From the NCBI GenBank assembly GCA_035295845.1, contig DATGIF010000010.1, positions 1 through 64,000 of the forward strand: a stretch of 64,000 bases of DNA, in the 5' to 3' direction. The notes beneath the pieces were generated by a model, which saw only the letters and a program-made list of their open reading frames with translations, did not search any database and was not told where the DNA came from. The position numbers were made by a program, and so were the translations under genes. Below, one piece after another: positions 32,516 through 40,974 of the stretch. This DNA is from Palsa-892 sp035295845. Its GTDB lineage: Bacteria > Pseudomonadota > Alphaproteobacteria > Rhizobiales > Xanthobacteraceae. Position 1 is the first letter of the stretch; the number at the start of each line of letters is the position of its first letter.

Positions 32516-33406
32516 ATGCAGATTGTGCTCGACCATTCCCCCCACTCCAAAGCCCAGGCGCCGCGGCCTGTCGCGGCGGCAAACCGTCTTGACGTCCGCT
32601 TCTGGGGCGTGCGCGGCGGCATTGCCTGCCCGGATCCACAGACGGCCAAATATGGCGGCAATACTGCTTGCGTCGAGATACGCTGCGACGAGCGGCTCAT
32701 TATCTTCGACGGAGGAACGGGGCTCAGGCAGTTGGGCGAGACGCTTATGCGCTCGGGCTCGGCGATCGACGCCGATATTTTCTACAGCCACTTTCACGTC
32801 GATCACATCTGCGGCCTGCCGTTCTTTACCCCATGCTACGTTCCGGCGAATCAATTGAGGCTGTGGGCGGGCAACCATCTGGCCGGACAGACGACTAAAT
32901 CCTCTCTCGGCACGATGATGGCCGAGCCGCTGTTTCCGATTGGGCTCGATGAATTCAAGGCGAAAATCCAGTTTTGCGATTTCCGGCCCGGCGAAACGCT
33001 GAAGCCCTTCCCTAAGGCAACGCTCAAGACCGCGCCACTTCACCATCCCGGCGGTTGCACTGGTTATCGGCTTGAATTCGGCGGCAAGGCCATTGCTTAC
33101 GTCACCGACACCGAGCACACGCCGGGAGAGCTCGACCGCAATGTGCTTGATCTCGCCGACGGTGCCGAGATTCTGATTTACGACGCGAATTACACGGACG
33201 AAGAATTTCCGAACCACATCGGCTGGGGCCATTCCACGTGGCAGGAAGGCGTGCGCCTGGCCGATGCCGCGGGCGTCGAGCGGCTTGTGCTCTTCCACCA
33301 CGACCCCAAACATCACGATGAAATGCTGGATCGCATCGAGCGCGAAGCCGAAGCGAGGCGGCCGGGAACCATCGTCGGCCGCGAGGGTCTCGAAATCCAT
33401 ATCTGA
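32516..33406 (+). CDS. MBL-fold metallohydrolase, possible cNMP phosphodiesterase-like
   Basis: 296 residues from ATG 32516. The metallo-beta-lactamase fold signature HFHVDH lies at residues 92-97, with the opening LDVRFWGVRGGIACPDPQTA, YGGNTACVEIRCDERLIIFD and the late metal ligands VTDTEH and FHHDPKHHD. Proteins with this VRFWGVRGSIxxPGxxTxxYGGNTxCVE start are commonly labelled class II cAMP phosphodiesterase-like, although few have been tested; cyclic phosphodiesters in general are plausible substrates. The gene lies 128 bases after the Crp-family gene, on the same strand, so it could close a make-sense-destroy cyclic nucleotide loop. Confidence 0.8.
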   Translation: MQIVLDHSPHSKAQAPRPVAAANRLDVRFWGVRGGIACPDPQTAKYGGNTACVEIRCDERLIIFDGGTGLRQLGETLMRSGSAIDADIFYSHFHVDHICGLPFFTPCYVPANQLRLWAGNHLAGQTTKSSLGTMMAEPLFPIGLDEFKAKIQFCDFRPGETLKPFPKATLKTAPLHHPGGCTGYRLEFGGKAIAYVTDTEHTPGELDRNVLDLADGAEILIYDANYTDEEFPNHIGWGHSTWQEGVRLADAAGVERLVLFHHDPKHHDEMLDRIEREAEARRPGTIVGREGLEIHI

Positions 33407-33419
33407 AAAAGCCAGCAGC

Positions 33420-35072
33420 CTATGACACGGCTTGCAGGATCGGCCGCGGCCCGGCGAGCGCGGGCTCTGGCGGCAGCAAGGGCGGCGCCGCCCACTTTCC
33501 GGCATCGATATCGTCGATTTGCTGTTGGATTTGCTGAGCGACCTCGCGCGCGAACGGGCCGAGGTGCAGATATAAAGAGATCATGGCCATCACGTTTTCG
33601 AGCGCGCCGGGATTGCGCGCAGCGCAATCAATGACGGTTCCGAAAAAATAGAGCGTCAACCGCGGACGCCACAGCGACATCCGGCCGAGAATAAATCCAA
33701 GCTGAGCAAGATCGCGCGCGAACCCTTTCCATGAGAAGGCGCCTCCGCGCGATGGCGGGCGCAGCGCGCGTCCGACGCGGCGCACGCGCCCGAAATAGGC
33801 CGCGGGCCGGTACACCCGGTCGAGAATCCAGAGATAGTCGGCAAGAAGATCGCGCCGCGGCCGGGCGGTGACGAAGTTCAGACCCGCCACGCATTGATCC
33901 GCCAGTTCGGTGTTGGTGTCGTGGCCGGAATAAAGCCGGCCTTCGCGCTGGAGCCGGCGGGTGAGCTGCGTGTTCGGAAGCGCGTAGAGAAGCCCGACCA
34001 GCGAGACCGGGATGCTCGTTGCCTCGATACAGTTCACGATCTCCTGTGCCGTCCCGGCTTTTTCGGTATCGAAGCCGAGGATAAAGCCCGCGTTCACGAA
34101 GATTCCCGCCTGATAAATCTTGTGCACACTGTCGGCGAGCGAGCGGCGCGTATTCTGCTTTTTCTGCATGGCGACGAGGGTCTCGGGGTCGGGGCTTTCG
34201 ATGCCCACGAACATCGTGAAAAAGTTGCAGTCTCGCATTATGGCGAGAAGCGCATCGTCGTCGGCAAGGTTGATGGAGGCTTCCGTCGAGAACATGAACG
34301 GAAAGCCATGCGCCTCCTGCCAGGCCTTCAGGTGCGGCAGGAACAATCGCAACGCTTTTTTATTGCCGATGAGATTGTCGTCGGAAAAGTCCACATGCCC
34401 GCGATAGCCCAGGCGGTACAAGGCTTCGAGTTCGGCGAGCATCTGCGGCGCCGTCTTGGTGCGGGGCACGCGGCCGTACAGCTCGATGATGTCGCAGAAT
34501 TCGCAATTGAACGGGCAGCCGCGGGAAAACTGCACGCCGATAAACAGGTAGTCCTGGAAGCGGATCAGGTCGAAGCGGGGAGCGGGCGACTTTGTGACGT
34601 CGGCTTGAAATTTCTCGGCTTCAAAAACGCCCCGGCGCGCGCCGCTATTCCACGCGGCGATGAAGGCGGGAAGCACCGATTCCGCTTCGCCCAGAACCTG
34701 GAAGTCGGCGCGTTCGTAAATATGCGGGCTCGACGTGACATCGGGACCTCCGACCACGATCGGCTTTCCGCGCGCACGGCAAAGATCGATGATTTGAAGG
34801 AGATCGCGCTGTTGCGGCAGCATTCCGCCGGCCATGACGATATCGGCGCGGTCGATGTCGGCAACATCGAGCGGCTGAACGTTGCGGTCGATCAGCCGGA
34901 TGTCCCAGTCCTGCGGCAGCAATGCCGCGACCGTCATCAATCCAAGCGGCGCGGCCGGATAGCGCGCGCCCAGGAGCTCGCAGGTCGCGCGATAATTCCA
35001 GAAAGAAGGCCCGTTGAACCGCGGATAAATCAAGAGGGCCTTCGTCGGCCGGCTGGCGTTTGTCTCCCGCAC
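33420..35072 (-). CDS. B12-binding radical SAM protein with DUF4070
   Basis: 550 residues. An N-terminal cobalamin-binding-like Rossmann region (10-150: PLGLMTVAALLPQDWDIRLI, IVMAGGMLPQQRDLLQIIDL) lacks the DxHxxG motif, as is common in this class. The radical SAM core has CX3CX2C at Cys 186, 190 and 193 (SRGCPFNCEFCDIIE), then DFSDDNLIGNKKA and FMFSTEASINLADDD. The C-terminal part fits DUF4070. Relatives methylate unreactive carbons; the hopanoid C-2 methylase HpnP has this architecture, but many paralogues exist and no hopanoid gene is adjacent, so I do not assign it. It converges on the MBL gene with a 13-base gap. Confidence 0.83.
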   Translation of the reverse strand: MRETNASRPTKALLIYPRFNGPSFWNYRATCELLGARYPAAPLGLMTVAALLPQDWDIRLIDRNVQPLDVADIDRADIVMAGGMLPQQRDLLQIIDLCRARGKPIVVGGPDVTSSPHIYERADFQVLGEAESVLPAFIAAWNSGARRGVFEAEKFQADVTKSPAPRFDLIRFQDYLFIGVQFSRGCPFNCEFCDIIELYGRVPRTKTAPQMLAELEALYRLGYRGHVDFSDDNLIGNKKALRLFLPHLKAWQEAHGFPFMFSTEASINLADDDALLAIMRDCNFFTMFVGIESPDPETLVAMQKKQNTRRSLADSVHKIYQAGIFVNAGFILGFDTEKAGTAQEIVNCIEATSIPVSLVGLLYALPNTQLTRRLQREGRLYSGHDTNTELADQCVAGLNFVTARPRRDLLADYLWILDRVYRPAAYFGRVRRVGRALRPPSRGGAFSWKGFARDLAQLGFILGRMSLWRPRLTLYFFGTVIDCAARNPGALENVMAMISLYLHLGPFAREVAQQIQQQIDDIDAGKWAAPPLLPPEPALAGPRPILQAVS

Positions 35073-35348
35073 GACGTCCGCTACTCCTCCGTTGCGAATA
35101 ACGAGTATTAGCTACGGGTCTTGGCGGCTCGTTGGGACGATGGTTACAAGTCGCGCTGGGTGGGGTCAATGCGACAAAGACTTCGGTTACAACCTCGAGA
35201 ATAGCCCCCGCAAGCTTTCGGTTGCCGGCCGGAGAGCAGGCTCATGCGGGCGGCCACCGCCCGTTCTTTCGCCTCCGACAACCCCGGTTCTTCCGTGTAG
35301 GATCGCTGCCGATTGATTTTTACGGTTCGTGGAGTTGCGGGAACGCGT

Positions 35349-37043
35349 ATGTCTCGGCCGGTGCCATCGACCATCGAACAACGTCGCGCCGATGCGTTTC
35401 CGGTGCTGGACCCCTCCGAGATCGAACGGCTGCGCCGGTTCGGCCGCATTCGCGCCTACGCGCCGGGTTCGGCGCTCGCCAAGACCGGCGAGGTCAGCGA
35501 GGGACTCGCGATTATCCTGTCGGGGACAGTCGACGTCAGCCAGCGGAAGGCGGACGGCGACCGCGTCCTGATCGTAACCTACGGACCGGGCTCCTTCCTC
35601 GGCGAACTCGCGCAGCTCGCGGGCCGGCCGGCGCTCTCCGATGCCTACGCGCGCGAGCTGGTCGAGGCGCTGGTTATCCCGCCGCAAGAGCTGCGCGCGC
35701 TGTTGGTGGCCGAGGCGGAGCTCGGCGAGCGCATCATGCGGGCGTTGATCCTGCGCCGGGTCGTCATCCTCGAGGCCGGCTCCGGCGGCCCGGTGATTAT
35801 CGGACACGCCGACAACGGCGACGTGCTTCGCCTCGAAGGTTTTCTTCGCCGCAACGGCCACCCGCATCAGCGGCTCGATCCGGAAACCGATCCCGAGGCG
35901 AAGGCTTTGATCGAGCGCTTCCACATCGATCCGGGTCAGTTGCCGATCGTGCTCTGCCCCGGCGGACAATTGCTGCGTAATCCCGGCGAAGCAGAGCTTG
36001 CACGCTGCATCGGCTTGGTCGGCCCGATCGATCCGAACCGCGTCTTCGATGTGGCGATTGTCGGCGCCGGACCCGCGGGGCTCGCGGCCGCCGTTTATGC
36101 CGGGTCGGAGGGCCTCAGCGCGCTCGTATTCGACTGCCGTGCCTTCGGCGGGCAGGCCGGCGCCTCGGCGCGGATCGAAAACTATCTCGGATTTCCGACG
36201 GGGATTTCCGGCATCGCGTTGATGGCGCGCGCCTATACGCAAGCACAGAAGTTCGGGGTCGAGATGGCGATTCCCGACGAAGTCGCGGCCCTCGAACGCG
36301 CCCCGGGCGCGGGAGAAGCGCGCTTCGTGCTTCGGCTTGCCGACGGCGAACGGGTGCGCGCGCGTTCCGTCATCATCGCGAGCGGCGCGCGTTACCGGCG
36401 GCCGAACATTCCCAACCTGGAAGCGTTCGAGGCAACAAGCATTCATTATTGGGCATCGCCGCTTGAGGCGAAGCTCTGCAGCGGCCAAGAGCTCGTCCTC
36501 GTCGGCGCCGGTAATTCGGCCGGCCAGGCCGTTGTTTATCTTGCGAGTCAAGCGAGGAAGGTTTGGCTCCTCGTGCGTGGGTCCGATCTCGCGTCTAAAA
36601 TGTCACGCTACCTCGTCGACCGCATCCGCGGTCTTTCCAATGTCGAAGTGCTCACGCAAACCGAGCTCACCGGCCTCGAAGGTAACGCGGGAATGCTGGA
36701 GGCGGTGCGCTGGCGCGGCCCGTCGGGAGAGGAGGTTCGCCGTCCGATCCGGCATGTTTTTCTGTTCATCGGCGCCGATCCGAATACCGATTGGCTCGCG
36801 GGCTCTAGCATCGCGCTCGACTCCAAAGGATTCATCTTGACGGGCAAAGACGCGGGCAGCCATGACGGAGCGCTGCAAACGAACCTGCCGGGCGTTTTTG
36901 CGATCGGCGACGTGCGCGCGGGTTCGGTCAAGCGGGTCGCGGCGTCCGTCGGCGCAGGCGCCGAGGTGGTCGCGGCGCTGCACGCCTATCTCGCCGCCGA
37001 GGGACACAAGCCCGCGGTGCCCGCGGCCGCCGCATCGGCTTAG
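35349..37043 (+). CDS. cNMP-binding domain fused to thioredoxin reductase-like flavoprotein
   Basis: 564 residues. The N-terminal Crp-like beta-roll (about 20-140) has FLGELAQLAGRPALSDAYA where a cNMP binder would have a conserved Arg-Ser; here it is Leu-Ser, so ligand binding is doubtful. The C-terminal part (about 225-555) is a TrxB-type fold: FAD site VAIVGAGPAGLAAAVYAGSE, FGGQAGASARIENYLGFPTG, NADPH site LVLVGAGNSAGQAVVYLASQ and GVFAIGDVRAGSVKRVAASV. The CxxC redox pair of thioredoxin reductases is missing (IHYWASPLEAKLC). It heads an operon with a UBP zinc finger 9 bases on, a pairing I have seen often for this protein type. Confidence 0.85.
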   Translation: MSRPVPSTIEQRRADAFPVLDPSEIERLRRFGRIRAYAPGSALAKTGEVSEGLAIILSGTVDVSQRKADGDRVLIVTYGPGSFLGELAQLAGRPALSDAYARELVEALVIPPQELRALLVAEAELGERIMRALILRRVVILEAGSGGPVIIGHADNGDVLRLEGFLRRNGHPHQRLDPETDPEAKALIERFHIDPGQLPIVLCPGGQLLRNPGEAELARCIGLVGPIDPNRVFDVAIVGAGPAGLAAAVYAGSEGLSALVFDCRAFGGQAGASARIENYLGFPTGISGIALMARAYTQAQKFGVEMAIPDEVAALERAPGAGEARFVLRLADGERVRARSVIIASGARYRRPNIPNLEAFEATSIHYWASPLEAKLCSGQELVLVGAGNSAGQAVVYLASQARKVWLLVRGSDLASKMSRYLVDRIRGLSNVEVLTQTELTGLEGNAGMLEAVRWRGPSGEEVRRPIRHVFLFIGADPNTDWLAGSSIALDSKGFILTGKDAGSHDGALQTNLPGVFAIGDVRAGSVKRVAASVGAGAEVVAALHAYLAAEGHKPAVPAAAASA

Positions 37044-37052
37044 GACATCGCC

Positions 37053-37361
37053 ATGGCGCAATCCTGCAAGCACATGAAAGGCATTCGCGACGTGAAGCCG
37101 AGCGCGCGCGGCTGCGAGGAGTGTCTGAAGACCGGCGACGCCTGGGTGCATCTCCGCATTTGCCGGACATGCGGCCATGTCGGCTGTTGCGACGAATCTC
37201 CCAACCGGCACGCCACGAAGCACTTTCATGCGACCGGCCATCCGATCATCGAGGGCTACGATCCGCCCGAAGGTTGGGGATGGTGCTTTGTCGATGAGGT
37301 GATGTTCGACCTGTCTGATCGCATGACGCCGCACGACGGGCCGATCCCGCGTTTCGTCTAG
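37053..37361 (+). CDS. UBP-type zinc finger protein
   Basis: 102 residues. Cys/His residues fit the ZnF-UBP fold: SCKHMKGIRDVKPSARGCEE (Cys and His pairs), CRTCGHVGCCDESPNRHATK and HFHATGHPI. In eukaryotes this fold binds the ubiquitin C-terminus; bacterial stand-alone copies have no known partner but often sit beside, or are fused to, the TrxR-like flavoprotein found immediately upstream. The nine-base gap implies co-translation. No other domain is present. Confidence 0.9.
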   Translation: MAQSCKHMKGIRDVKPSARGCEECLKTGDAWVHLRICRTCGHVGCCDESPNRHATKHFHATGHPIIEGYDPPEGWGWCFVDEVMFDLSDRMTPHDGPIPRFV

Positions 37362-37373
37362 ACCGAGGCATCC

Positions 37374-37994
37374 ATGAGCGAACCTCCGATCTCACGAGGC
37401 TTTCGCGGACGCAGAAAATCCGGTGCGCCGGCCGATCGCGTGCCGCCGGGCCAGCATCTCGTCTCGGATTTTCCCGTGCTCTCCGCCGGCCCGACGCCGC
37501 ATACACCGCTCGAGGAATGGACGTTCACCCTGGAAGACGGAAGCAAGGTGCTGAAGGAGTGGACCTGGGCCGAGTTCGAGAAGCTGCCGCAGACCAAGAT
37601 CAAGACCGATATTCACTGCGTCACCACCTGGTCGAAGCTCGACACCAACTGGGAAGGCGTTTCCATCGACGACCTGCTGGCGGCGGCCGGCCTCTCCGAG
37701 CCGCCCGCCCCCTACATCGTCGCCAGTTGCGACGGCGGCTACACGACAAACCTTCCGGTCGAGGATCTCCTCGACGGCAAGGCGATGATCGCAACCCGCT
37801 ACGAGGGTGCGCCACTTCCGTCTGAACACGGCGGGCCGGCGCGGTTACTGGTGCCGCATCTCTATTTCTGGAAGAGCGCGAAATGGGTGCGCGGGATCGA
37901 ATTCCGCGAAACCGATGAGCCAGGCTTCTGGGAAGCGCTCGGCTATCACATGTATGGCGATCCGTGGCGCGAGCAACGCTATGCCGGAGACTGA
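37374..37994 (+). CDS. sulfite oxidase-like molybdopterin oxidoreductase
   Basis: 206 residues of the oxidoreductase molybdopterin-binding domain family, YuiH-like. There is no Tat or Sec signal, unlike MsrP, so it is cytoplasmic. The Mo-ligating Cys lies in DIHCVTTWSKLDTNWEG, followed by LVPHLYFWKSAKWVRGIEF, the conserved strand near the cofactor. The dimerisation domain of true sulfite oxidases is absent. The next gene overlaps by 14 bases and encodes a ferredoxin reductase, its likely electron partner. The substrate is unknown. Confidence 0.88.
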   Translation: MSEPPISRGFRGRRKSGAPADRVPPGQHLVSDFPVLSAGPTPHTPLEEWTFTLEDGSKVLKEWTWAEFEKLPQTKIKTDIHCVTTWSKLDTNWEGVSIDDLLAAAGLSEPPAPYIVASCDGGYTTNLPVEDLLDGKAMIATRYEGAPLPSEHGGPARLLVPHLYFWKSAKWVRGIEFRETDEPGFWEALGYHMYGDPWREQRYAGD

Positions 37995-38736
37995 GGTCTC
38001 CGCGCCAAAGCGCGTGCAATGGCAAACGGCCGAAGTGCGCGAGATCGTCGAGGAGACGCCGCGCGTGAAGAGCCTCGCGCTCGACGTCGCCGGTTGGCCG
38101 GGCCACCGCGCCGGTCAACGCGTTGACGTACGGCTCACCGCCGAGGATGGCTATCAGGCCCAGCGCAGCTATTCGATCGCATCGGCGCCCGAGACGCCTC
38201 GCCTCATGCTTACGGTGGAGCGCATCGAGGAAGGCGAGGTTTCGCCGTATCTCACGGATGAGGTGCGGATCGGCGACCAATTTCAGCTGCGCGGGCCGAT
38301 CGGCGGGCATTTCGTGTGGACCGCGGACCTCGGCGGCCCGTTGTTTCTCGTCGCCGGCGGCTCCGGAATCGTGCCGTTGATGGCGATGCTCCGCCACCGG
38401 GCGGCGGCGAAGAGCGCGGTCGAGGCGACGCTGCTTTATTCATCGCGCACATTCGAAGACATAATTTACCGCGCCGAGTTGGATGCGCTCGCCAAGGACG
38501 GCAAGCTGCGCGTGTTTCATACGCTGACACGGAAGCAGCCTGCGGGCTGGCGCGGCGGCAGCCGGCGGATCGACCGCAACATGCTCGCGGAAGTGGGATT
38601 CCGCCCAGCCCTTCGTCCGCGCACATTTATCTGCGGACCAATGCGCCTCGTCGAAGACGGCGCGCGGCATCTCCTGGAGCTCGGCTACGATCGCGCGTTG
38701 ATCAAGACCGAACGATTTGGGCCGACGGGAGCGTAG
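37981..38736 (+). CDS. ferredoxin-NADP reductase-like protein (FAD/NAD-binding)
   Basis: 251 residues. FAD-binding barrel with RSYSIASAPE (RxYS motif) and a GPIGGHFVW loop, then an NAD(P) domain with LVAGGSGIVPLMAMLRH and the C-terminal FICGPMRLVEDGARHLLE. There is no 2Fe-2S domain, so electrons go to or come from a separate protein, most likely the overlapping sulfite-oxidase-like protein upstream. The start ATG at 37981 lies inside the previous gene. The stop is three bases before the amidase start. Confidence 0.88.
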   Translation: MPETEVSAPKRVQWQTAEVREIVEETPRVKSLALDVAGWPGHRAGQRVDVRLTAEDGYQAQRSYSIASAPETPRLMLTVERIEEGEVSPYLTDEVRIGDQFQLRGPIGGHFVWTADLGGPLFLVAGGSGIVPLMAMLRHRAAAKSAVEATLLYSSRTFEDIIYRAELDALAKDGKLRVFHTLTRKQPAGWRGGSRRIDRNMLAEVGFRPALRPRTFICGPMRLVEDGARHLLELGYDRALIKTERFGPTGA

Positions 38737-38739
38737 ACC

Positions 38740-40113
38740 ATGCCGCGGACCGCCGCCGACATCGCCGCCCGCCACCAAGCCGAGCCCGCCGCGGTCGAAG
38801 CGACCGTTGGCGAGTGTTATCGGCGGATCCGCGAATATAACGACCCCGCGATTTTCATCGCGCTGAAAGAAGAGCGCGAGGCGCTTAACGAGGCAAAGGC
38901 GCTCGCGAAAGGCGGAGGCAAGGGCCTTCCCCTCTTCGGTGTTCCGGTTGCGGTCAAAGACAATATCGACGCGCAGGAATTCCCGACCACCGCCGCCTGC
39001 CCACCCTTCGCCTACCAGCCCAAAAAAGACGCGCATGCCGTGGCGCGGCTGCGGCAGGCCGGCGCCATTATCATCGGCAAAACGAATCTGGATCAATTCG
39101 CCACCGGCCTTGTCGGCGTACGCTCTCCCTACGGCATCCCGCGCAATACCTTCAAACGAGCGCTGATCCCCGGCGGGTCGAGTTCCGGCTCCGCGGTCGC
39201 CGTCGCCGCGGGCCTCGTCCCGCTTGCCCTGGGAACAGACACGGCGGGTTCAGGCCGCGTGCCCGCGGGCATGAACAATATCGTGGGATTGAAGCCGAGC
39301 CTCGGGCTCGTCTCGACGAGCGGGGTGGTTCCCGCCTGCCGGTCGCTTGACTGCGTATCTGTTTTTGCGCTCACCGTTGACGACGCGCTGGCGGCGCTGC
39401 GCGCCATTGCCGGCGAGGATGCGTCCGATCCTTTTTCCAAAACCTTCGAGCTTGCGCCATCCGCCAACATGCCTGCGCGTTTGTCGATCGGCGTGCCGCG
39501 CGCCGAGGACCGCCACTTCTTCGGCGACAAGGAGGCGCGATCGGCTTTCGAACGGTCAATCGACGAGCTCGCGAATATCGGCGCGGCGGCTCTATCCCTC
39601 GACATTTCGCCGCTTTTGGAAGCCGCGAGGCTTCTTTACGAGGGGCCGTGGGTGGCGGAACGCTTTGCCGCCGTCGGCGAGTTCATCGAGAAGCACCGCG
39701 AAGACTGCGATCCCACCGTGCGCGAGATCATTCTCGGCGGCGCGAAGGCATCCGCCGTCGACGCATTCCGGGCGTTTTATCGCCTGCAGGCATTGCGCCG
39801 ACAGAGCCGCGGGATCTTCTCGAATATTGACGCGCTGATGGTGCCGACAAATCCCGTCTCCTACAGCATCGCCGATATCAAAAAAGAGCCGGTTAAATTC
39901 AACAGCCACCTCGGCACCTACACGAATTTCGCGAACCTCCTCGACCTCGCCGGTATCGCGGTGCCCGCAAGTATTTCCGCCGGCGGCACGCCCTACGGCG
40001 TTACGTTTCTCGGCCCGAGCGGTCAGGATGTTCAACTCGCGAATATCGGCCGCGTTTTTCATGCAATGACAAATCTCAAATCGGGCGCGCCTGCGGCATC
40101 TTCTCCTCGTTGA
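38740..40113 (+). CDS. amidase signature enzyme, AtzF/allophanate hydrolase-like
   Basis: 457 residues. The Ser-cisSer-Lys triad is visible: AVKDNID (Lys 73), GGSSSGSA (147-149) and GTDTAGSGRVPAGM (nucleophile Ser 171). The sequence around these sites and the EYNDPAIFIAL start resemble the amidase domain of allophanate hydrolase, which splits allophanate to ammonia and CO2. The C-terminal accessory domain of AtzF (about 600 residues in all) is absent. It is last in the plus-strand operon and overlaps the convergent GntR gene by 38 bases. Given the GntR and transporter nearby, a role in using a ureido or amide nitrogen source is a fair inference. Confidence 0.82.
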   Translation: MPRTAADIAARHQAEPAAVEATVGECYRRIREYNDPAIFIALKEEREALNEAKALAKGGGKGLPLFGVPVAVKDNIDAQEFPTTAACPPFAYQPKKDAHAVARLRQAGAIIIGKTNLDQFATGLVGVRSPYGIPRNTFKRALIPGGSSSGSAVAVAAGLVPLALGTDTAGSGRVPAGMNNIVGLKPSLGLVSTSGVVPACRSLDCVSVFALTVDDALAALRAIAGEDASDPFSKTFELAPSANMPARLSIGVPRAEDRHFFGDKEARSAFERSIDELANIGAAALSLDISPLLEAARLLYEGPWVAERFAAVGEFIEKHREDCDPTVREIILGGAKASAVDAFRAFYRLQALRRQSRGIFSNIDALMVPTNPVSYSIADIKKEPVKFNSHLGTYTNFANLLDLAGIAVPASISAGGTPYGVTFLGPSGQDVQLANIGRVFHAMTNLKSGAPAASSPR

Positions 40114-40762
40114 GTTCGAGGCCGTGGATATAGTCGTAGCTCGCCGCGCGCACGACGCCCACATGCGCGCGCATCGCTTCGCTCGCGATCTCGCCGTCAC
40201 CCTCGATGATCGAGCGCATTATGGCGCCGTGCTCGTCATATGATTTGGAGAGCCGCCCTCTGATGTCGAATTGCGCGCGCCGGAACGGCGCGATGCGCGA
40301 GCGTATGGCTAGCGCCGTCGACAGCATGAATTCGTTATGGGCGGCGCGATAAATGGCATCGTGAAAATTGAAATTCAGTTTTCGATAACTTTCGCGGTCG
40401 TCGGCCTCGACGGCCTCCGCGCTCTCCCTGTGGATCGTTTCCAGCCGCGCGCGCTCGGCGGGGGAAATGCGCTGCGCCGCGAGCCGCGCGCAGGTCGCTT
40501 CCATTTCCTCCATCACCTCGAACATCTCGGCGAGCGCCGTGCGGCCGGGAAGCGAGACGATCGCGCCGCGGTGCGGGCGCATCTCGACGAGCCCAGTGGA
40601 AATAAGCTGCCTGAGCGCCTCGCGCACCGGCGTGCGGGAGAGATTGAACCGCCTGGCGAGGCTCATCTCGTCGAGCCGCGCGCCCGGCGGATAAACCCCT
40701 TGCAGAATGTCGTCCGCCAATGTCTGGCGGATTTTCTCCGCGAAGGTCTTGGAAGCGGACAT
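40076..40762 (-). CDS. GntR-family transcriptional regulator, FCD class
   Basis: 228 residues. The winged helix (about 8-75) has GVYPPGARLDEMSLARRFNL followed by SRTPVREALRQLISTGLVEM; the all-helical FCD ligand domain follows, with the metal/ligand histidines in NFNFHDAIYRAAHNEF and DEHGAIMRSI. The start ATG 40762 matches family length; the frame open to 40876 is extra. The gene diverges from the ABC transporter operon, and two ATTGTATGCA sites lie in the shared intergenic region. Repression of the transporter, relieved by an organic acid, is the usual mode for this class. Confidence 0.9.
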   Translation of the reverse strand: MSASKTFAEKIRQTLADDILQGVYPPGARLDEMSLARRFNLSRTPVREALRQLISTGLVEMRPHRGAIVSLPGRTALAEMFEVMEEMEATCARLAAQRISPAERARLETIHRESAEAVEADDRESYRKLNFNFHDAIYRAAHNEFMLSTALAIRSRIAPFRRAQFDIRGRLSKSYDEHGAIMRSIIEGDGEIASEAMRAHVGVVRAASYDYIHGLELNEEKMPQARPI

Positions 40763-40898
40763 GGAGCGGCGTCCCTCTTTGGGTCGAGGTCCAGCAACGG
40801 GCGTGCCAGCCCGATTGCTCTTCACTTCATGCGCAATTGGGAGGATTTCCGTCGCGAATGGACGAAGCCTATGCAAGTCTGCCGCTGCTGCCGCTCAT

Positions 40899-40910
40899 AT
40901 TGTATGCAAT
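40899..40910. promoter_or_regulatory. GntR operator candidate 1
   Basis: ATTGTATGCAAT: arms ATTG and CAAT are perfectly inverted around TATG, like the T-GT-AC-A type operators of FCD regulators. It lies 137 bases upstream of the GntR start and 76 bases from a second copy. Confidence 0.6.
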
Positions 40911-40974
40911 TCGAGTTTTTTCTCGCCCAGTCTGAAGATATTTCTTTTCAAATCATTTGGTTAGGTATGCATCG

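Noticed and set aside
30407..33406. Pycsar- or CBASS-type antiphage system
   Set aside because: There is a cyclase-homology gene but no effector with a cNMP domain fused to TM, TIR or nuclease parts; the neighbours are a transcription factor and glycan genes.
32435..33505. Minus-strand 356-codon frame opposite the MBL-fold gene
   Set aside because: The plus strand has HFHVDH and other MBL motifs; the minus frame is a GC-driven shadow.
33420..35072. Naming the radical SAM protein hpnP
   Set aside because: The architecture fits, but many paralogues share it and no hopanoid biosynthesis gene is adjacent, so the symbol would be a guess.
35187..36551. Minus-strand 454-codon frame opposite the TrxR-like fusion
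   Set aside because: No recognisable domain, and the plus strand has FAD and NADPH sites. High GC keeps antisense frames open.
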